From Paenibacillus_AA sp045062745 (GTDB lineage: Bacteria; Bacillota; Bacilli; Paenibacillales; NBRC-103111), in assembly GCF_045062745.1 (NCBI RefSeq), contig NZ_JBJGED010000022.1, positions 77,910 to 141,909 of the forward strand: a DNA stretch of 64,000 nucleotides, given 5' to 3'. Under the pieces are notes generated by a model. It had not been told where the DNA came from, made no database searches, and worked only from the letters and a program-made list of their open reading frames with translations. The translations under genes and the position numbers were made by a program. Numbering within the stretch: position 1 is the first letter of the stretch; every line of letters begins with the position of its first letter. This document shows positions 46,697-55,470 of this stretch, piece after piece.

Positions 46697-47791
46697 ATGT
46701 ATCGGGTCAAAACTATAACCGCGCTGCAAATGTACTTTATCCTGACGCTCTCCATCGGCATTTCCAACCATGTAATATTAATCCCCGTCTTGCTGCAAGT
46801 GGCGAAACGAGATGCATGGATCGGGGCGTCGGCGGCGCTTGTCCCTGTCCTGTTGTGGTCCAGTCTTATCTATGTCATTACAAAGCGCAAAGGGGGCCGT
46901 AAGCTGACGGATTGGGTGAAGGAGCAAGCCGGAACCGTTACTTCCAAGGTATTCATGCTGGTAATGGCGGTCTATTGCTTGCTGAACGCGATCGTCTCCT
47001 TAAGGGATACGATTACCTGGACGAAAGTCACCTACTTGCCCGCTACGCCAAAGTCCGTATCTGGAGTCATGTTCATGTTGCTTTGCTGCATCGGAGCGAG
47101 ACTTGGGATCCGGGCGATCGGCATTACTTCCGGGCTGCTGCTGCCTCTGGTTGTCGTGCTTGGCTACTTTGTCATGACGGCCAATATCAAATATAAGGAC
47201 TATTCCCTGCTGTCCCCTCTCTTTACGCACGGCTACTCTCCCATGCTGCAATCCGCACTTTACACCATAGGAGGGCTGAGCGAGCTGGTATTCATATTGA
47301 TTCTGCAGCACCATCTGTCCACTCCGGTCCGCTATAGAGGCTTGCTCGTGATGCCAGTCATTCTGATCGGGCTAACGGTCGGTCCCTTGACCGGGGCTAT
47401 CGCCATGTTCGGTCCGTTCGAGGCGGCGGACTTGCGCTTCCCCGCGTTCGAGCAATGGCGGATGGTGACACTCGGGAAGTTCATCTCCCACCTTGATTTT
47501 TTCTCCATCTACCAATGGTTCTCGGGATCGTTCGTTCGCATTTCGCTTATGTTGGCGCTCATTGTGGATCTCATGGGCATTGAACGGCCACGAAGCAAAA
47601 CGTTTTTTTTGATCGGGCTTTCCTTGCTGACCACGGCGGTCGCGTTAATTCCAATCAGCGATATGACCTTTTTGCGTCAATTGACTACCTGGTATTTTCC
47701 GTCGTCGCTTGGCTGGAATCTGTTCGTCACATTGCTGCTCCTCATCCTGGCGTTCCTGCCCGGTAAGCGAAAGGAGGTCAAGACCGGATGA
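46697..47791 (+). CDS. Spore germination receptor permease subunit (GerAB/GerB type)
   Basis: 364 residues from ATG 46697, six bases after GGAGGAGGTG. About ten membrane helices in the amino-acid/polyamine transporter fold of endospore germination permeases, starting with ITALQMYFILTLSIG. The typical central motif region (TWTKVTYLPATPKSV) is present. The subunit binds the germinant in the spore inner membrane, in known receptors. It overlaps the next gene by four bases. The gene order here is B-A-C rather than the A-B-C of gerA in Bacillus subtilis. Confidence 0.9.
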   Translation: MYRVKTITALQMYFILTLSIGISNHVILIPVLLQVAKRDAWIGASAALVPVLLWSSLIYVITKRKGGRKLTDWVKEQAGTVTSKVFMLVMAVYCLLNAIVSLRDTITWTKVTYLPATPKSVSGVMFMLLCCIGARLGIRAIGITSGLLLPLVVVLGYFVMTANIKYKDYSLLSPLFTHGYSPMLQSALYTIGGLSELVFILILQHHLSTPVRYRGLLVMPVILIGLTVGPLTGAIAMFGPFEAADLRFPAFEQWRMVTLGKFISHLDFFSIYQWFSGSFVRISLMLALIVDLMGIERPRSKTFFLIGLSLLTTAVALIPISDMTFLRQLTTWYFPSSLGWNLFVTLLLLILAFLPGKRKEVKTG

Positions 47792-49263
47792 GAGATATAA
47801 CGCTTCCCGAATTCAATGAACAGGCACTGCGCAATATGTTCGCCAATTCGGCCGATGTCGTCATTGAATCATACGTTTATGGCCGTGAGGACAACCCTAT
47901 ACCGGTCCTGCTTATGTACTGCGAGGGATTGGCCGATGCGAAGCGCATCAACGAGCAGGTGCTTCCCCATCTCCATGCGATGCTGGAACGGCTGGCCGTC
48001 TTCGATTCCGACAGCTTGAACCAAAGCAAGACGCTGCAGCTTCATCCGATGGCGGGTCCGAATCTGATGGAATCGATCATGCTTAGGGTGTATGGTGGGG
48101 AACTGGTCCTCTTCTTCACCGAGGCGGGGCTGGTGTATGCCTTAAACCTCGCCAATCCCCCCAACCGCACTCCGGAAGAATCCAGCACGGAAGTGTCCGT
48201 TAAAGGACCGCGCGACGCGTTCACGGAAGATGTGACCAGCAATGTGGCTCTGATCCGCAAACGGATGAAAACCTCTTCCCTATGCTGTGAGAAATTCGTG
48301 ATCGGCGAGCGCAGCCATACGACCGTCGCGATGCTGTACATCGAGGATATTGCGCAGCCCGAGGTCGTAGAAGAAGCCAGACGAAGGCTGACCGTCTTGG
48401 ACGTCGACGGCTTGCTAAGCAGCGCGCAGCTGGAGGAAGCGATGGCCGACCGAGCATTCTCCTTGTTTCCACTAATCGGCTACGTCGGCCGGCCCGATTA
48501 TGTGGCCGACAGTTTGTTAAGAGGCCGGTTTGCCGTTCTCGTGGACGGATCGCCGATGGCGGTGATGGCGCCTACCAATCTGTTGGAAATTCTCAAGTCG
48601 CCGGAAGACGTGCATCTGCCTTTCTATTATGTGGCGTTGGAACGGGTACTGCGCTTGTTCGGCATGTGCGTCGCCCTGTTCCTTCCGGGGTTCTGGATCG
48701 CGGTGTCGGGCTTCAATCTGGACCAAATTCCGTTTCCACTGCTCGCAACGATCTCTTCCGCCCGAATCGGGCTTCCGTTATCCGGTCCGATGGACTTCTT
48801 CCTTATGCTCGTCCTGTTCGAGCTGTTCCGAGAAGCGGGTTTGCGGCTGCCCAAGGCGGTCGGTCAGACGGTTGCGGTCGTGGGCGGCCTGATCATAGGG
48901 GATGCCGCGATCAGTGCGGGCATTACGGGTCCCGTCACCCTTGTTGTCGCCGCCCTCTCCACGATGTCCATGTTCACCTTGATCAGCCAATCGCTTGCCG
49001 GGAGCATTACTGTCCTGCGGTTCCTCATCCTGGTCGTCTGCTTCATGTTCGGGATGTATGGGTTCATGTTATCCGTCGTCGGGCTCGCGCTGTACTTGTC
49101 TACGCTCGAATCGTTCGGGGTCCCGTATCTCACTCCCTTGTCTCCGCCCAAATTCCGAGAAATGGCGGCTGGCGTGTTGGCCATCCCTTGGAAGAAGCAA
49201 AAGCGGCGGCCTTCCTTCCTACATCCGGAGGACCCCACACGGAAAGGCGGGGAATCCCATTGA
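47788..49263 (+). CDS. Spore germination receptor subunit A (GerAA type)
   Basis: 491 residues from ATG 47788. An N-terminal cytoplasmic domain in two halves (about 1-275) is followed by a membrane domain of about five helices. The family motifs are visible in PFYYVALERVLRLFGM, then LPLSGPMDFFLMLVLFELFREAGLRLP and VVGGLIIGDAAISAGI. These proteins form oligomeric ion channels for germination in known systems. It overlaps both flanking genes, which supports a single translationally coupled operon. Confidence 0.92.
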   Translation: MRDITLPEFNEQALRNMFANSADVVIESYVYGREDNPIPVLLMYCEGLADAKRINEQVLPHLHAMLERLAVFDSDSLNQSKTLQLHPMAGPNLMESIMLRVYGGELVLFFTEAGLVYALNLANPPNRTPEESSTEVSVKGPRDAFTEDVTSNVALIRKRMKTSSLCCEKFVIGERSHTTVAMLYIEDIAQPEVVEEARRRLTVLDVDGLLSSAQLEEAMADRAFSLFPLIGYVGRPDYVADSLLRGRFAVLVDGSPMAVMAPTNLLEILKSPEDVHLPFYYVALERVLRLFGMCVALFLPGFWIAVSGFNLDQIPFPLLATISSARIGLPLSGPMDFFLMLVLFELFREAGLRLPKAVGQTVAVVGGLIIGDAAISAGITGPVTLVVAALSTMSMFTLISQSLAGSITVLRFLILVVCFMFGMYGFMLSVVGLALYLSTLESFGVPYLTPLSPPKFREMAAGVLAIPWKKQKRRPSFLHPEDPTRKGGESH

Positions 49264-50420
49264 AGCGCATGGTGCGCCTGCTGGCGATCCTGTTCCCGCT
49301 ACTGCTCGTCCTTAGCGGATGTTGGGACTTGAAGTCGATTGCGAATACGGATTATTTCACGGCACTCGGGTTCGATTACAAGGACGACCAGTATGTGATA
49401 TACGCCCAAATGCTCGATTTCTCCAAAGTGGCCAAACAGGAAGGAGGCAAGCCTAGCCGGGCCGGGGGCGTCTGGACCGGGCGTGCGGAGGGGAGGACGA
49501 TGTCGGACGCGATCGACAGCCTGTTCAAGACGGCCCAACAGAGAGTGTTTTATGGCCACATCTCTGCCATCGTGTTCACGGAGAATGCCCTGAAGCACGG
49601 CATTCACTCCTATTTGGACGGGCTCATCCGGTTCAGGGAGACTCGCTACACGCAATGGGTGTACGGAACGAAGGAGCCGATAGATCAAGTGTTCTCCGTG
49701 ACGCCCTTCTTCAACCTCTCGCCGCTCGCTTCCATTCTGCATACACCGATCGAGACGTATATCCAGCAGTCCGACATCCGCCCCCTGCGGTTGTTCAAAG
49801 TTGTAACCGAGCTGCGGGAGCCCGGACAAACGCTGCTTCTCCCTTCCCTCGAAATTGTGGAGGATCAGTGGAAAAAAGACGAACGCGCGGACCCGAAGCT
49901 CGCCACGGGAGGCGTCTTCGCGATCAAAGACGGGAGCTTGCAAGGGTGGCTCGATTACAAGAAGCTGGTGGGCGTGCGCTGGGTCGAGCAAAGCTCGGTA
50001 CACGCTTCCGTGACCATCGAGCAAAATGGCAAACCGGCAGCGAACATCTCCATCCGAAACATGAAGGCCAAGATAGTGCCCCATGCGAACGGCAACAAGG
50101 CGGGTTTCTCCATTCGGTTCACATGTAAAGCCGCCATTAACGCGCTCCTGCAGCCGATCGACGAGGAATCGATCAGACAGGAGACGGCCCGGGAAATTCG
50201 CACCCAGCTGGAGCAAACGTTCCAAGCCGGGAAGAAGCAATCGATCGATGTTTACACACTGGAGCACGTCCTGTACCATGACGCCTTTCCGGCCTGGAGC
50301 CGGCTGACCTCGAACGGCAGTATGCCGCTGCGTGACTACTCGCTCGATTCCGTGGAGATCGAGGTCAAGCTTGTCCATTCGGGTATGTTCAAGAATAAGG
50401 AAGAAGGGCGGCAATATTGA
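49260..50420 (+). CDS. Spore germination receptor lipoprotein subunit C (Ger(x)C family)
   Basis: 386 residues from TTG 49260, overlapping the GerAA stop. A lipobox LSGC (about Cys20) is followed by the Ger(x)C layout: WDLKSIANTDYFTALGFDYKD, an RTMSDAIDSLFKTAQQRVFYGHI stretch, and the C-terminal domain with the tail KLVHSGMFKNKEE. The lipoprotein is needed for receptor function in Bacillus. A longer frame back to 48666 is a frame-crossing artefact through the GerAA gene. Confidence 0.9.
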   Translation: MKRMVRLLAILFPLLLVLSGCWDLKSIANTDYFTALGFDYKDDQYVIYAQMLDFSKVAKQEGGKPSRAGGVWTGRAEGRTMSDAIDSLFKTAQQRVFYGHISAIVFTENALKHGIHSYLDGLIRFRETRYTQWVYGTKEPIDQVFSVTPFFNLSPLASILHTPIETYIQQSDIRPLRLFKVVTELREPGQTLLLPSLEIVEDQWKKDERADPKLATGGVFAIKDGSLQGWLDYKKLVGVRWVEQSSVHASVTIEQNGKPAANISIRNMKAKIVPHANGNKAGFSIRFTCKAAINALLQPIDEESIRQETAREIRTQLEQTFQAGKKQSIDVYTLEHVLYHDAFPAWSRLTSNGSMPLRDYSLDSVEIEVKLVHSGMFKNKEEGRQY

Positions 50421-50428
50421 CAACCCTT

Positions 50429-50457
50429 GGGGCGTGGCGAAGCGCCCCTTTCTCTTT
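50429..50457 (+). terminator. Terminator of the germination operon
   Basis: GGGGCG (50429-50434) pairs with CGCCCC (50443-50448), followed by TTTCTCTTT. Confidence 0.75.
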
Positions 50458-50470
50458 ATGGGGTTTCCCT

Positions 50471-50498
50471 TTGCATGGAACTGGGTTTGATGTATGAT
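50471..50498 (+). promoter_or_regulatory. Promoter of the Lrp-aminotransferase pair
   Basis: TTGCAT (50471-50476), 16 bases, TATGAT (50493-50498). It lies about 65 bases before the regulator start, leaving a short leader. Confidence 0.55.
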
Positions 50499-50565
50499 GG
50501 AGGATATCGCCTCAACTTGCAAGGCGCGCCGTATTCGATCTTTAGAGAATGGGGAGGGTGACCGG

Positions 50566-51057
50566 ATGAACGAATTGAAGCATAAAATTCTGGAGCTGCT
50601 CAAGGAGGATGCCCGTCGCGGCGTCGATATCATCGCCACGATGCTGGACGTTTCTCAACAGGCGGTCATGGATTCGATCGACGAGATGGAAGCGGATCAC
50701 GTGATCGTGAAGTACGCGACGATCGTCAATTGGAGCAAGGTCGACGAGGAGAAGGTGACGGCGCTGATCGAAGTCCAGATTACGCCGGAACGGGGCCGAG
50801 GGTTCGATGCGATCGCCGAGCGGGTGTATCTGTACCCGGAGGTGAAGTCCGTCTACCTCATGTCCGGCGCGTACGACCTGTTGGTCGAGGTAGAAGGCAA
50901 GAATTTGAAGGAAGTCGCCGCGTTCGTCTCCAACAAGCTGTCGCCGATCGAGAGCGTTCTGTCGACGAAGACGCATTTCATCCTTAAAAAATACAAGCAG
51001 GACGGCATCATCTTCGAGGAACACGTCGATGATCACCGGATGCAGATTTCACCATAA
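50566..51057 (+). CDS. Lrp/AsnC-family transcriptional regulator (AlaR-like)
   Basis: 163 residues from ATG 50566, with GGGGAGGG upstream. An N-terminal winged helix (about 5-60, DVSQQAVMDSIDEMEADHVI) is joined to an AsnC/RAM ligand-binding domain (about 70-150, VYLYPEVKSVYLMSGAYDLLVEVEG). The same order, an Lrp-type regulator followed directly by an aminotransferase, is yugG-yugH (alaR-alaT) in Bacillus subtilis. Likely local regulator of the aminotransferase gene 14 bases downstream. Confidence 0.87.
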   Translation: MNELKHKILELLKEDARRGVDIIATMLDVSQQAVMDSIDEMEADHVIVKYATIVNWSKVDEEKVTALIEVQITPERGRGFDAIAERVYLYPEVKSVYLMSGAYDLLVEVEGKNLKEVAAFVSNKLSPIESVLSTKTHFILKKYKQDGIIFEEHVDDHRMQISP

Positions 51058-51071
51058 AGGAAGCGATGGCC

Positions 51072-52286
51072 ATGATCAATCAGGACGAACTGCGGCCGGG
51101 AACGGCTGCTTCCAAGTCGATGAGCGACTATTTGTCGCCGGTTGTCCGCGATATTCCTCCATCGGGGATCCGCAAATTTTTTGATCTCGTGAGCGGGAGC
51201 AAGGACATTATCTCTCTAGGGGTGGGCGAGCCCGACTTCGTCACGCCGTGGCGCATCCGCGAAGCCTGCGTGTATTCGCTCGACCGGGGGCGTACCGCCT
51301 ATACGCCGAACGCCGGGATGCCGGAGCTGCGCGAAGCGATCGCGGAGTACCTGCACCGTCAATTCGCCGTCGCCTATGAGCCGAAGGACGAGATTATCGT
51401 CACGATCGGCGGCAGCGAAGCGATCGACCTGGCCCTGCGCGCACTGATCTCCCCCGGGGACGAGATCCTGGTGCCGGAGCCGTGCTACATCTCCTATTCG
51501 CCGATTACGACGATCACCGGAGGTGTCCCGGTCGGCATCGAGACGTTCGCGAAGGACGATTTCAAGCTGACGGCCGAGTCCCTCCGCGCCAAGATCACGC
51601 CGAAGTCCAAGGTGCTCATCCTGTGCTACCCGAGCAACCCGACCGGCGGTATCATGACGCGCGAGGATTGGGTGCCAATCGCGAAGGTCGTCGAGGAGAA
51701 CGATCTGATCGTCATCTCCGACGAGATCTATGCCGAGCTCACGTACGGCTCGAAGCATGTCAGCTTCGCTTCCTTACCGGGCATGAAGGACCGGACCATC
51801 CTCGTGAGCGGCTTCTCCAAGGCGTTCGCCATGACCGGCTGGCGGATGGGCTATGCGTGCGGCCACCGAGAGCTGATCGCCGCTATGCTCAAGATTCATC
51901 AGTACACGGTCATGTGCGCGCCCGTCATGGGGCAAGTGGCCGCCTACGCGGCGCTGACCAGCGGCATGGAAGAGATGGAGCGCATGGTTGAGGCTTATAA
52001 CCAGCGGCGCCGGCTTGTCGTCCGGGGCTTTCGCGAGATCGGCCTGGAGTGCCATGAGCCGAAAGGCGCGTTTTATGCGTTCCCGTCTGTCGAATCGACA
52101 GGCTTGACCTCGGAGGAATTTTGTCAGCGGCTGTTGTATGAAGGCAAGGTCGCGGCGGTTCCCGGACACGTATTCGGACAAGGCGGAGAAGGCTACATCC
52201 GTTGTTCTTATGCGACTTCTACGTCTCAGCTGACCGAAGCGCTCGACCGCATCGGAAGCTTCGTCGACAAAATCAGAGTGGGATAA
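51072..52286 (+). CDS. Class I/II PLP-dependent aminotransferase (AlaT-like)
   Basis: 404 residues from ATG 51072, eight bases after AAGGAAG; ATG 51066 is an alternative. Typical features are LGVGEPDFVTP, the dinucleotide-like YPSNPTGG loop, the PLP-phosphate/Asp region VISDEIYAEL and the PLP lysine Lys250 in SGFSKAFAMTGWRMGY. C-terminal Arg for the substrate carboxylate lies in GYIRCSYATS. Neighbouring AlaR-type regulator suggests alanine transaminase, as in yugH of Bacillus, but aspartate or aromatic substrates cannot be excluded from sequence alone. Confidence 0.9.
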   Translation: MINQDELRPGTAASKSMSDYLSPVVRDIPPSGIRKFFDLVSGSKDIISLGVGEPDFVTPWRIREACVYSLDRGRTAYTPNAGMPELREAIAEYLHRQFAVAYEPKDEIIVTIGGSEAIDLALRALISPGDEILVPEPCYISYSPITTITGGVPVGIETFAKDDFKLTAESLRAKITPKSKVLILCYPSNPTGGIMTREDWVPIAKVVEENDLIVISDEIYAELTYGSKHVSFASLPGMKDRTILVSGFSKAFAMTGWRMGYACGHRELIAAMLKIHQYTVMCAPVMGQVAAYAALTSGMEEMERMVEAYNQRRRLVVRGFREIGLECHEPKGAFYAFPSVESTGLTSEEFCQRLLYEGKVAAVPGHVFGQGGEGYIRCSYATSTSQLTEALDRIGSFVDKIRVG

Positions 52287-52481
52287 CTGGCGAATTTTGC
52301 AATGGATAGTACATTAGGCACTCCCTCAATCGGGCAAATTCTGGTATATTGGACTTAGCTGCACGTCAGCTTGCCCGGGGCCCCCGCAAAGGTAAAGGAA
52401 AATGCTGCGTATGTACACGTCGCTTTGTGGGGTTTCTTCACGATCTTTGTCTAAAAGATTGAAGCGGGAGGAGGGATTTCT

Positions 52482-52751
52482 ATGTATTATGAAACAAACA
52501 TGGTTCGGTTATCCCAGCCCACGCTAGTCCGGGAGCCTTCCCAGCCGATTCGATGGTCGTACCAGGTGAAGAAGTTGGCCTCCAAGCCCGCGGAGCCGGA
52601 ACGCAGATCGCTCGAAGAAGAAATTGTCGATCTGCGCAGGTCCATGGAGCAGGCGTTCATGGAGAATCAGTCCCTGACCGCTGAGATTGTCGTCGAGATC
52701 AGCCGGAAGCTGGATGAGAAAATCAACGAATACATGCGCCAGTCCAAGTAG
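52482..52751 (+). CDS. Spo0E-like aspartyl-phosphate phosphatase
   Basis: 89 residues from ATG 52482 with GGGAGGAGGG seven bases upstream. The first 45 residues are polar and variable; the last 45 fit the Spo0E pattern, a two-helix hairpin: EEEIVDLRRSMEQAF, then VVEISRKLDEKINEYM, carrying the S-x2-L-D-x2-I signature in the second helix. Spo0E-type proteins dephosphorylate Spo0A-P and delay sporulation. The N-terminal extension is longer than in the shortest members. Own terminator; the preceding 195 bases hold no clear gene. Confidence 0.72.
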   Translation: MYYETNMVRLSQPTLVREPSQPIRWSYQVKKLASKPAEPERRSLEEEIVDLRRSMEQAFMENQSLTAEIVVEISRKLDEKINEYMRQSK

Positions 52752-52776
52752 ACCGCGCTGCTCAGCACGAACCCAT

Positions 52777-52813
52777 GCCCGTTTTCGCTTGCCGGCGAAG
52801 ACGGGCTTTTATT
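52777..52813 (+). terminator. Terminator of the Spo0E-like gene
   Basis: GCCCGT with TTCGC (52777-52788) pairs with GCGAA and ACGGGC (52795-52806), followed by TTTTA. Confidence 0.85.
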
Positions 52814-52940
52814 GTTGCATTCGGCCGCTGCGGTGGAAGATTCCTCACGTTTTCCCGCCGGTGTCCGATATGATATGATAGGGTTGATAGTTGGAAGAGA
52901 GAGATTCAACCGGAGACGAGCCTGAGGGGAGAAACGGATC

Positions 52941-53447
52941 ATGTGGAAGAAAAAAATTTCGCTTGCCCTTGTACTGATGATGGTCGTAGGCCTGCTGGCC
53001 GGCTGTGGCGGACCGAAATCGGACGTGCCGGTATTCGTCATGTTTCCCGAGAATTCGCCGTTTAACAAAAGCGAGGAGATGGAAGCGTCCCTCAAGGAGA
53101 AGGTGGGCGAGCAGCCTACCGTGGAAGTATTCGTCAGCCCGATGTTCAATATGGACAAGCTGATCGTAGAGCTGGCGGCCGGAGAGAACGGACTGTTCGT
53201 CGTGCCGAAGCAGCAGTTCGACGCGTTCGCGAGCCAGGAGGGCTACATCAGCCTGGACGATACGTTCAAGAAGGCGGATTACCCGGCCGGGGTGTACAAG
53301 GATGTGCTGTACGGCGTGCCGGTCACGAACACGAAGTGGCTGAAGGATCTCGGCTACAAGGGCGGCGAAGTCATGGCGTTCGTCCCGTTCCGTGCGAAGG
53401 ACAAGGAGAAATCGAAGCAAGTGTTGAAGGCGATTATGGAGAAATAG
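52941..53447 (+). CDS. Lipoprotein of unknown function
   Basis: 168 residues from ATG 52941 with GAGGGGAG upstream. The lipobox LLAGC puts the lipidated Cys at 22. The mature part is alpha/beta: VPVFVMFPE, a helix EEMEASLKEKV, VEVFVSPMFNMDKLIVELAAGENGLFVVPKQQFDAFASQEGY, ending with a basic helix KSKQVLKAIMEK. The pattern (LIVELAAGENGLFVVPKQQF) resembles one lobe of a periplasmic binding protein, which would make it a half-size relative; this is only a suggestion. It is convergent with the kinase at 53516. Confidence 0.72.
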   Translation: MWKKKISLALVLMMVVGLLAGCGGPKSDVPVFVMFPENSPFNKSEEMEASLKEKVGEQPTVEVFVSPMFNMDKLIVELAAGENGLFVVPKQQFDAFASQEGYISLDDTFKKADYPAGVYKDVLYGVPVTNTKWLKDLGYKGGEVMAFVPFRAKDKEKSKQVLKAIMEK

Positions 53448-53463
53448 CAGGCGCCTGCCTATA

Positions 53464-53505
53464 GGGTCACCGTCTCGGGAATCGGGGCGGTGGCCCGTTT
53501 GGTTT
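53464..53505 (+). terminator. Weak terminator after the lipoprotein gene
   Basis: GGGTCACCG (53464-53472) pairs with CGGTGGCCC (53488-53496) with one G-U pair, followed by GTTTGGTTT. It lies between convergent genes. Confidence 0.55.
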
Positions 53506-53515
53506 CACGGCGGCA

Positions 53516-54586
53516 TTACGAATCCGCCCTGGTATAGAGCGTGCGGATTTTCGGAAAATGGACGGTAACCCGCGTATAGACGCCCTCCTGCGACTCGATC
53601 GAGAGGTCGTGCCCTAGCTTGAGCGCCATTTGCTTGGCCAAGTACAGTCCCATCCCCGTCGACTTGGCGTGGGTGCGTCCATTGGACCCGGTGAAGCCTT
53701 TGTCGAACACGCGGTGCAGGTCCTGAGGCGCAATGCCGATCCCGGTATCCTGCACGATCAGCCTCCGCTCCCGGGCGTCTTCCTCGAAGCGGACGGAGAG
53801 CTCGCCGCCTGCTTCCGTATATTTGACCCCGTTCGAGAGGAGCTGGTCGAGGATATACCCGAGCCATTTGGCGTCGCTGTAGACACGCTTCGGCTCCTCC
53901 TCCATCCGGAACCGGATGCGCTTGGTGATGAACAGCTTGGCCGCCTTCTTCACACTCTCTTTCACGATGGACCCTAGCTCGATCTCCGTGATCAGATAAT
54001 CTCTCGAGAACGAGTCGATGCGGGAGTAGTAGAGTGCTTGTTCGACGTAATGGTCGATCTTGTCCAGCTCGTCTTCGAGCTTGTCCACGATATAGTCGAC
54101 CGACTTGCCCCCGCTGTGCAGCAGGACGAGCCGGCTGGCGGCGATCGGGAGCTTGACTTCATGAATCCAGGACATAATAAAATCTTGATGGCTGCGCTTC
54201 TCCTGCATCAGCTGGCCGAGCTTCTCCGCATGATCGCGCTGAAGCTGGTTCAGCAGCTCGAGGTATACCGCTTGACCGGCGGTCTGCGGTTCCGGCAGGG
54301 CAGGGATGACGGTCGCAGCCGTGCCGGCACCTGCGGCGGGGGGATGGGTCAAATGTCGGATTACCGCTTCCAGCTCCCGATAGAACGGCCGCCGGTAGAA
54401 GTAGCCCGCCGCGAGATAGACGATGGCGGCGAACAAGACGCCCGCGTTCGCATACGCGATGTTGCTAAGCGTTGCGGACGATTCCCGGGTGCCGCTCACG
54501 TACATGAGCAGCGATTCGAACATCAGAACCAACATCGTAAAGAGGAGAAAGAACCGCTTGTCCCATACATAACGATAGAAGCTCAT
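53516..54586 (-). CDS. Bce-type intramembrane-sensing histidine kinase
   Basis: 356 residues from ATG 54586. Two membrane helices close together (about 11-31 and 44-63) with a very short external loop, the hallmark of intramembrane-sensing kinases that read the state of a Bce-type transporter. HisKA has His142 in WIHEVKLPI, and HATPase has N-box (LSNGVKYT), G1 (QDTGIGI) and G2 (STGMGLYLAK). An Ala/Pro-rich insert of about 20 residues follows the second helix. It overlaps the regulator gene by four bases. Confidence 0.9.
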   Translation of the reverse strand: MSFYRYVWDKRFFLLFTMLVLMFESLLMYVSGTRESSATLSNIAYANAGVLFAAIVYLAAGYFYRRPFYRELEAVIRHLTHPPAAGAGTAATVIPALPEPQTAGQAVYLELLNQLQRDHAEKLGQLMQEKRSHQDFIMSWIHEVKLPIAASRLVLLHSGGKSVDYIVDKLEDELDKIDHYVEQALYYSRIDSFSRDYLITEIELGSIVKESVKKAAKLFITKRIRFRMEEEPKRVYSDAKWLGYILDQLLSNGVKYTEAGGELSVRFEEDARERRLIVQDTGIGIAPQDLHRVFDKGFTGSNGRTHAKSTGMGLYLAKQMALKLGHDLSIESQEGVYTRVTVHFPKIRTLYTRADS

Positions 54587-55254
54587 GGAATGATATACCC
54601 TTGTCCTTTCCGTGTCTCGATGAAGCCGAGCTTGCCGAGCTCGTCCATCTTTTTGCGCAGCCGGGTCATATTGACGGTGAGCGTATTGTCGTCAACGAAG
54701 CTCTCGTCCTCCCAGAGGCTGCGCATGAGCTTATCCCGGCTGACGATCGTACCGTGCTGGCGCAGCAGGATGCCCAATATTTTGAACTCGTTCTTCGTCA
54801 GCTCGATCTTCTGTTCCCCGCACAAGGCGGTGCCGTCCCGCAAATTCAGCACGACGCCGTTATGCTCCAGCACGTCGGAGCTGATCTCCATGTACGAGTA
54901 GGCGCGCCGGAGCAAGGCGTTGATCTTGGCCATCAGCACGTCGGGATAGAACGGCTTCTGGATGTAATCGTCGCCACCCATGTTCATCGCCATGATCATA
55001 TCCATCGGGGTCGTCCGCGAGGAGACGAAGATCATCGGCACTTGAGACAATTGACGGATTTGCCGGCACCAATAGAACCCGTCGAAGGCGGGCAAGTTCA
55101 CATCCATCAGCACGAGCTGCGGCTCTTCCCTCACGAACGTCTGCAGCACCTGCTCGAAGTCTTGGGCCAGCACAGGGGTGAAGCCCCATTTCTGTACGGT
55201 TTCGCCGACCAGTTCGGCAATGGTGCGCTCGTCTTCCACGATCATGATTTTCAT
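54583..55254 (-). CDS. Bce-type response regulator (OmpR family)
   Basis: 223 residues from ATG 55254, behind AGGAGG. Acidic pair ED at 7-8, phospho-acceptor Asp51 (LVLMDVNLP), conserved Thr/Lys region (SSRTTPMD, QKPFYPD) and a C-terminal winged helix ending ETRKGQGYII. The regulator of the divergent ABC transporter genes at 55471, as in bceRS-bceAB. A candidate operator lies in the intergenic region. Confidence 0.92.
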   Translation of the reverse strand: MKIMIVEDERTIAELVGETVQKWGFTPVLAQDFEQVLQTFVREEPQLVLMDVNLPAFDGFYWCRQIRQLSQVPMIFVSSRTTPMDMIMAMNMGGDDYIQKPFYPDVLMAKINALLRRAYSYMEISSDVLEHNGVVLNLRDGTALCGEQKIELTKNEFKILGILLRQHGTIVSRDKLMRSLWEDESFVDDNTLTVNMTRLRKKMDELGKLGFIETRKGQGYIIP

Positions 55255-55341
55255 CCGTCATGTCCTCCTATCGGCCGGAGTCCGGATCCGATTAGCATTG
55301 GCGTGATGCTCCTATTGTAAACGATATCCGGGGCGGGCAGG

Positions 55342-55355
55342 TTACAATGTTGTAA
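55342..55355. promoter_or_regulatory. Candidate operator between divergent Bce-type operons
   Basis: TTACAATGTTGTAA is a palindrome with six-base arms around TG. A related half (AACTTGTAAGC) lies about 14 bases further on. The position between the regulator and transporter genes fits a regulator binding site. Confidence 0.45.
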
Positions 55356-55470
55356 GGTTGCCGCCGTAACTTGTAAGCCTGTTCAATGGCCGGCCTGCAG
55401 GTGAGAAGGTACGATAGAGCCAGAACGAAGGCATGTAGGAACTTCGGCCAACGATGGGGAGGGCTGTACG

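Noticed and set aside
48666..49260. Upstream extension of the GerC frame
   Set aside because: It runs through the GerA gene in another frame; the lipobox and coupling place the real start at TTG 49260.
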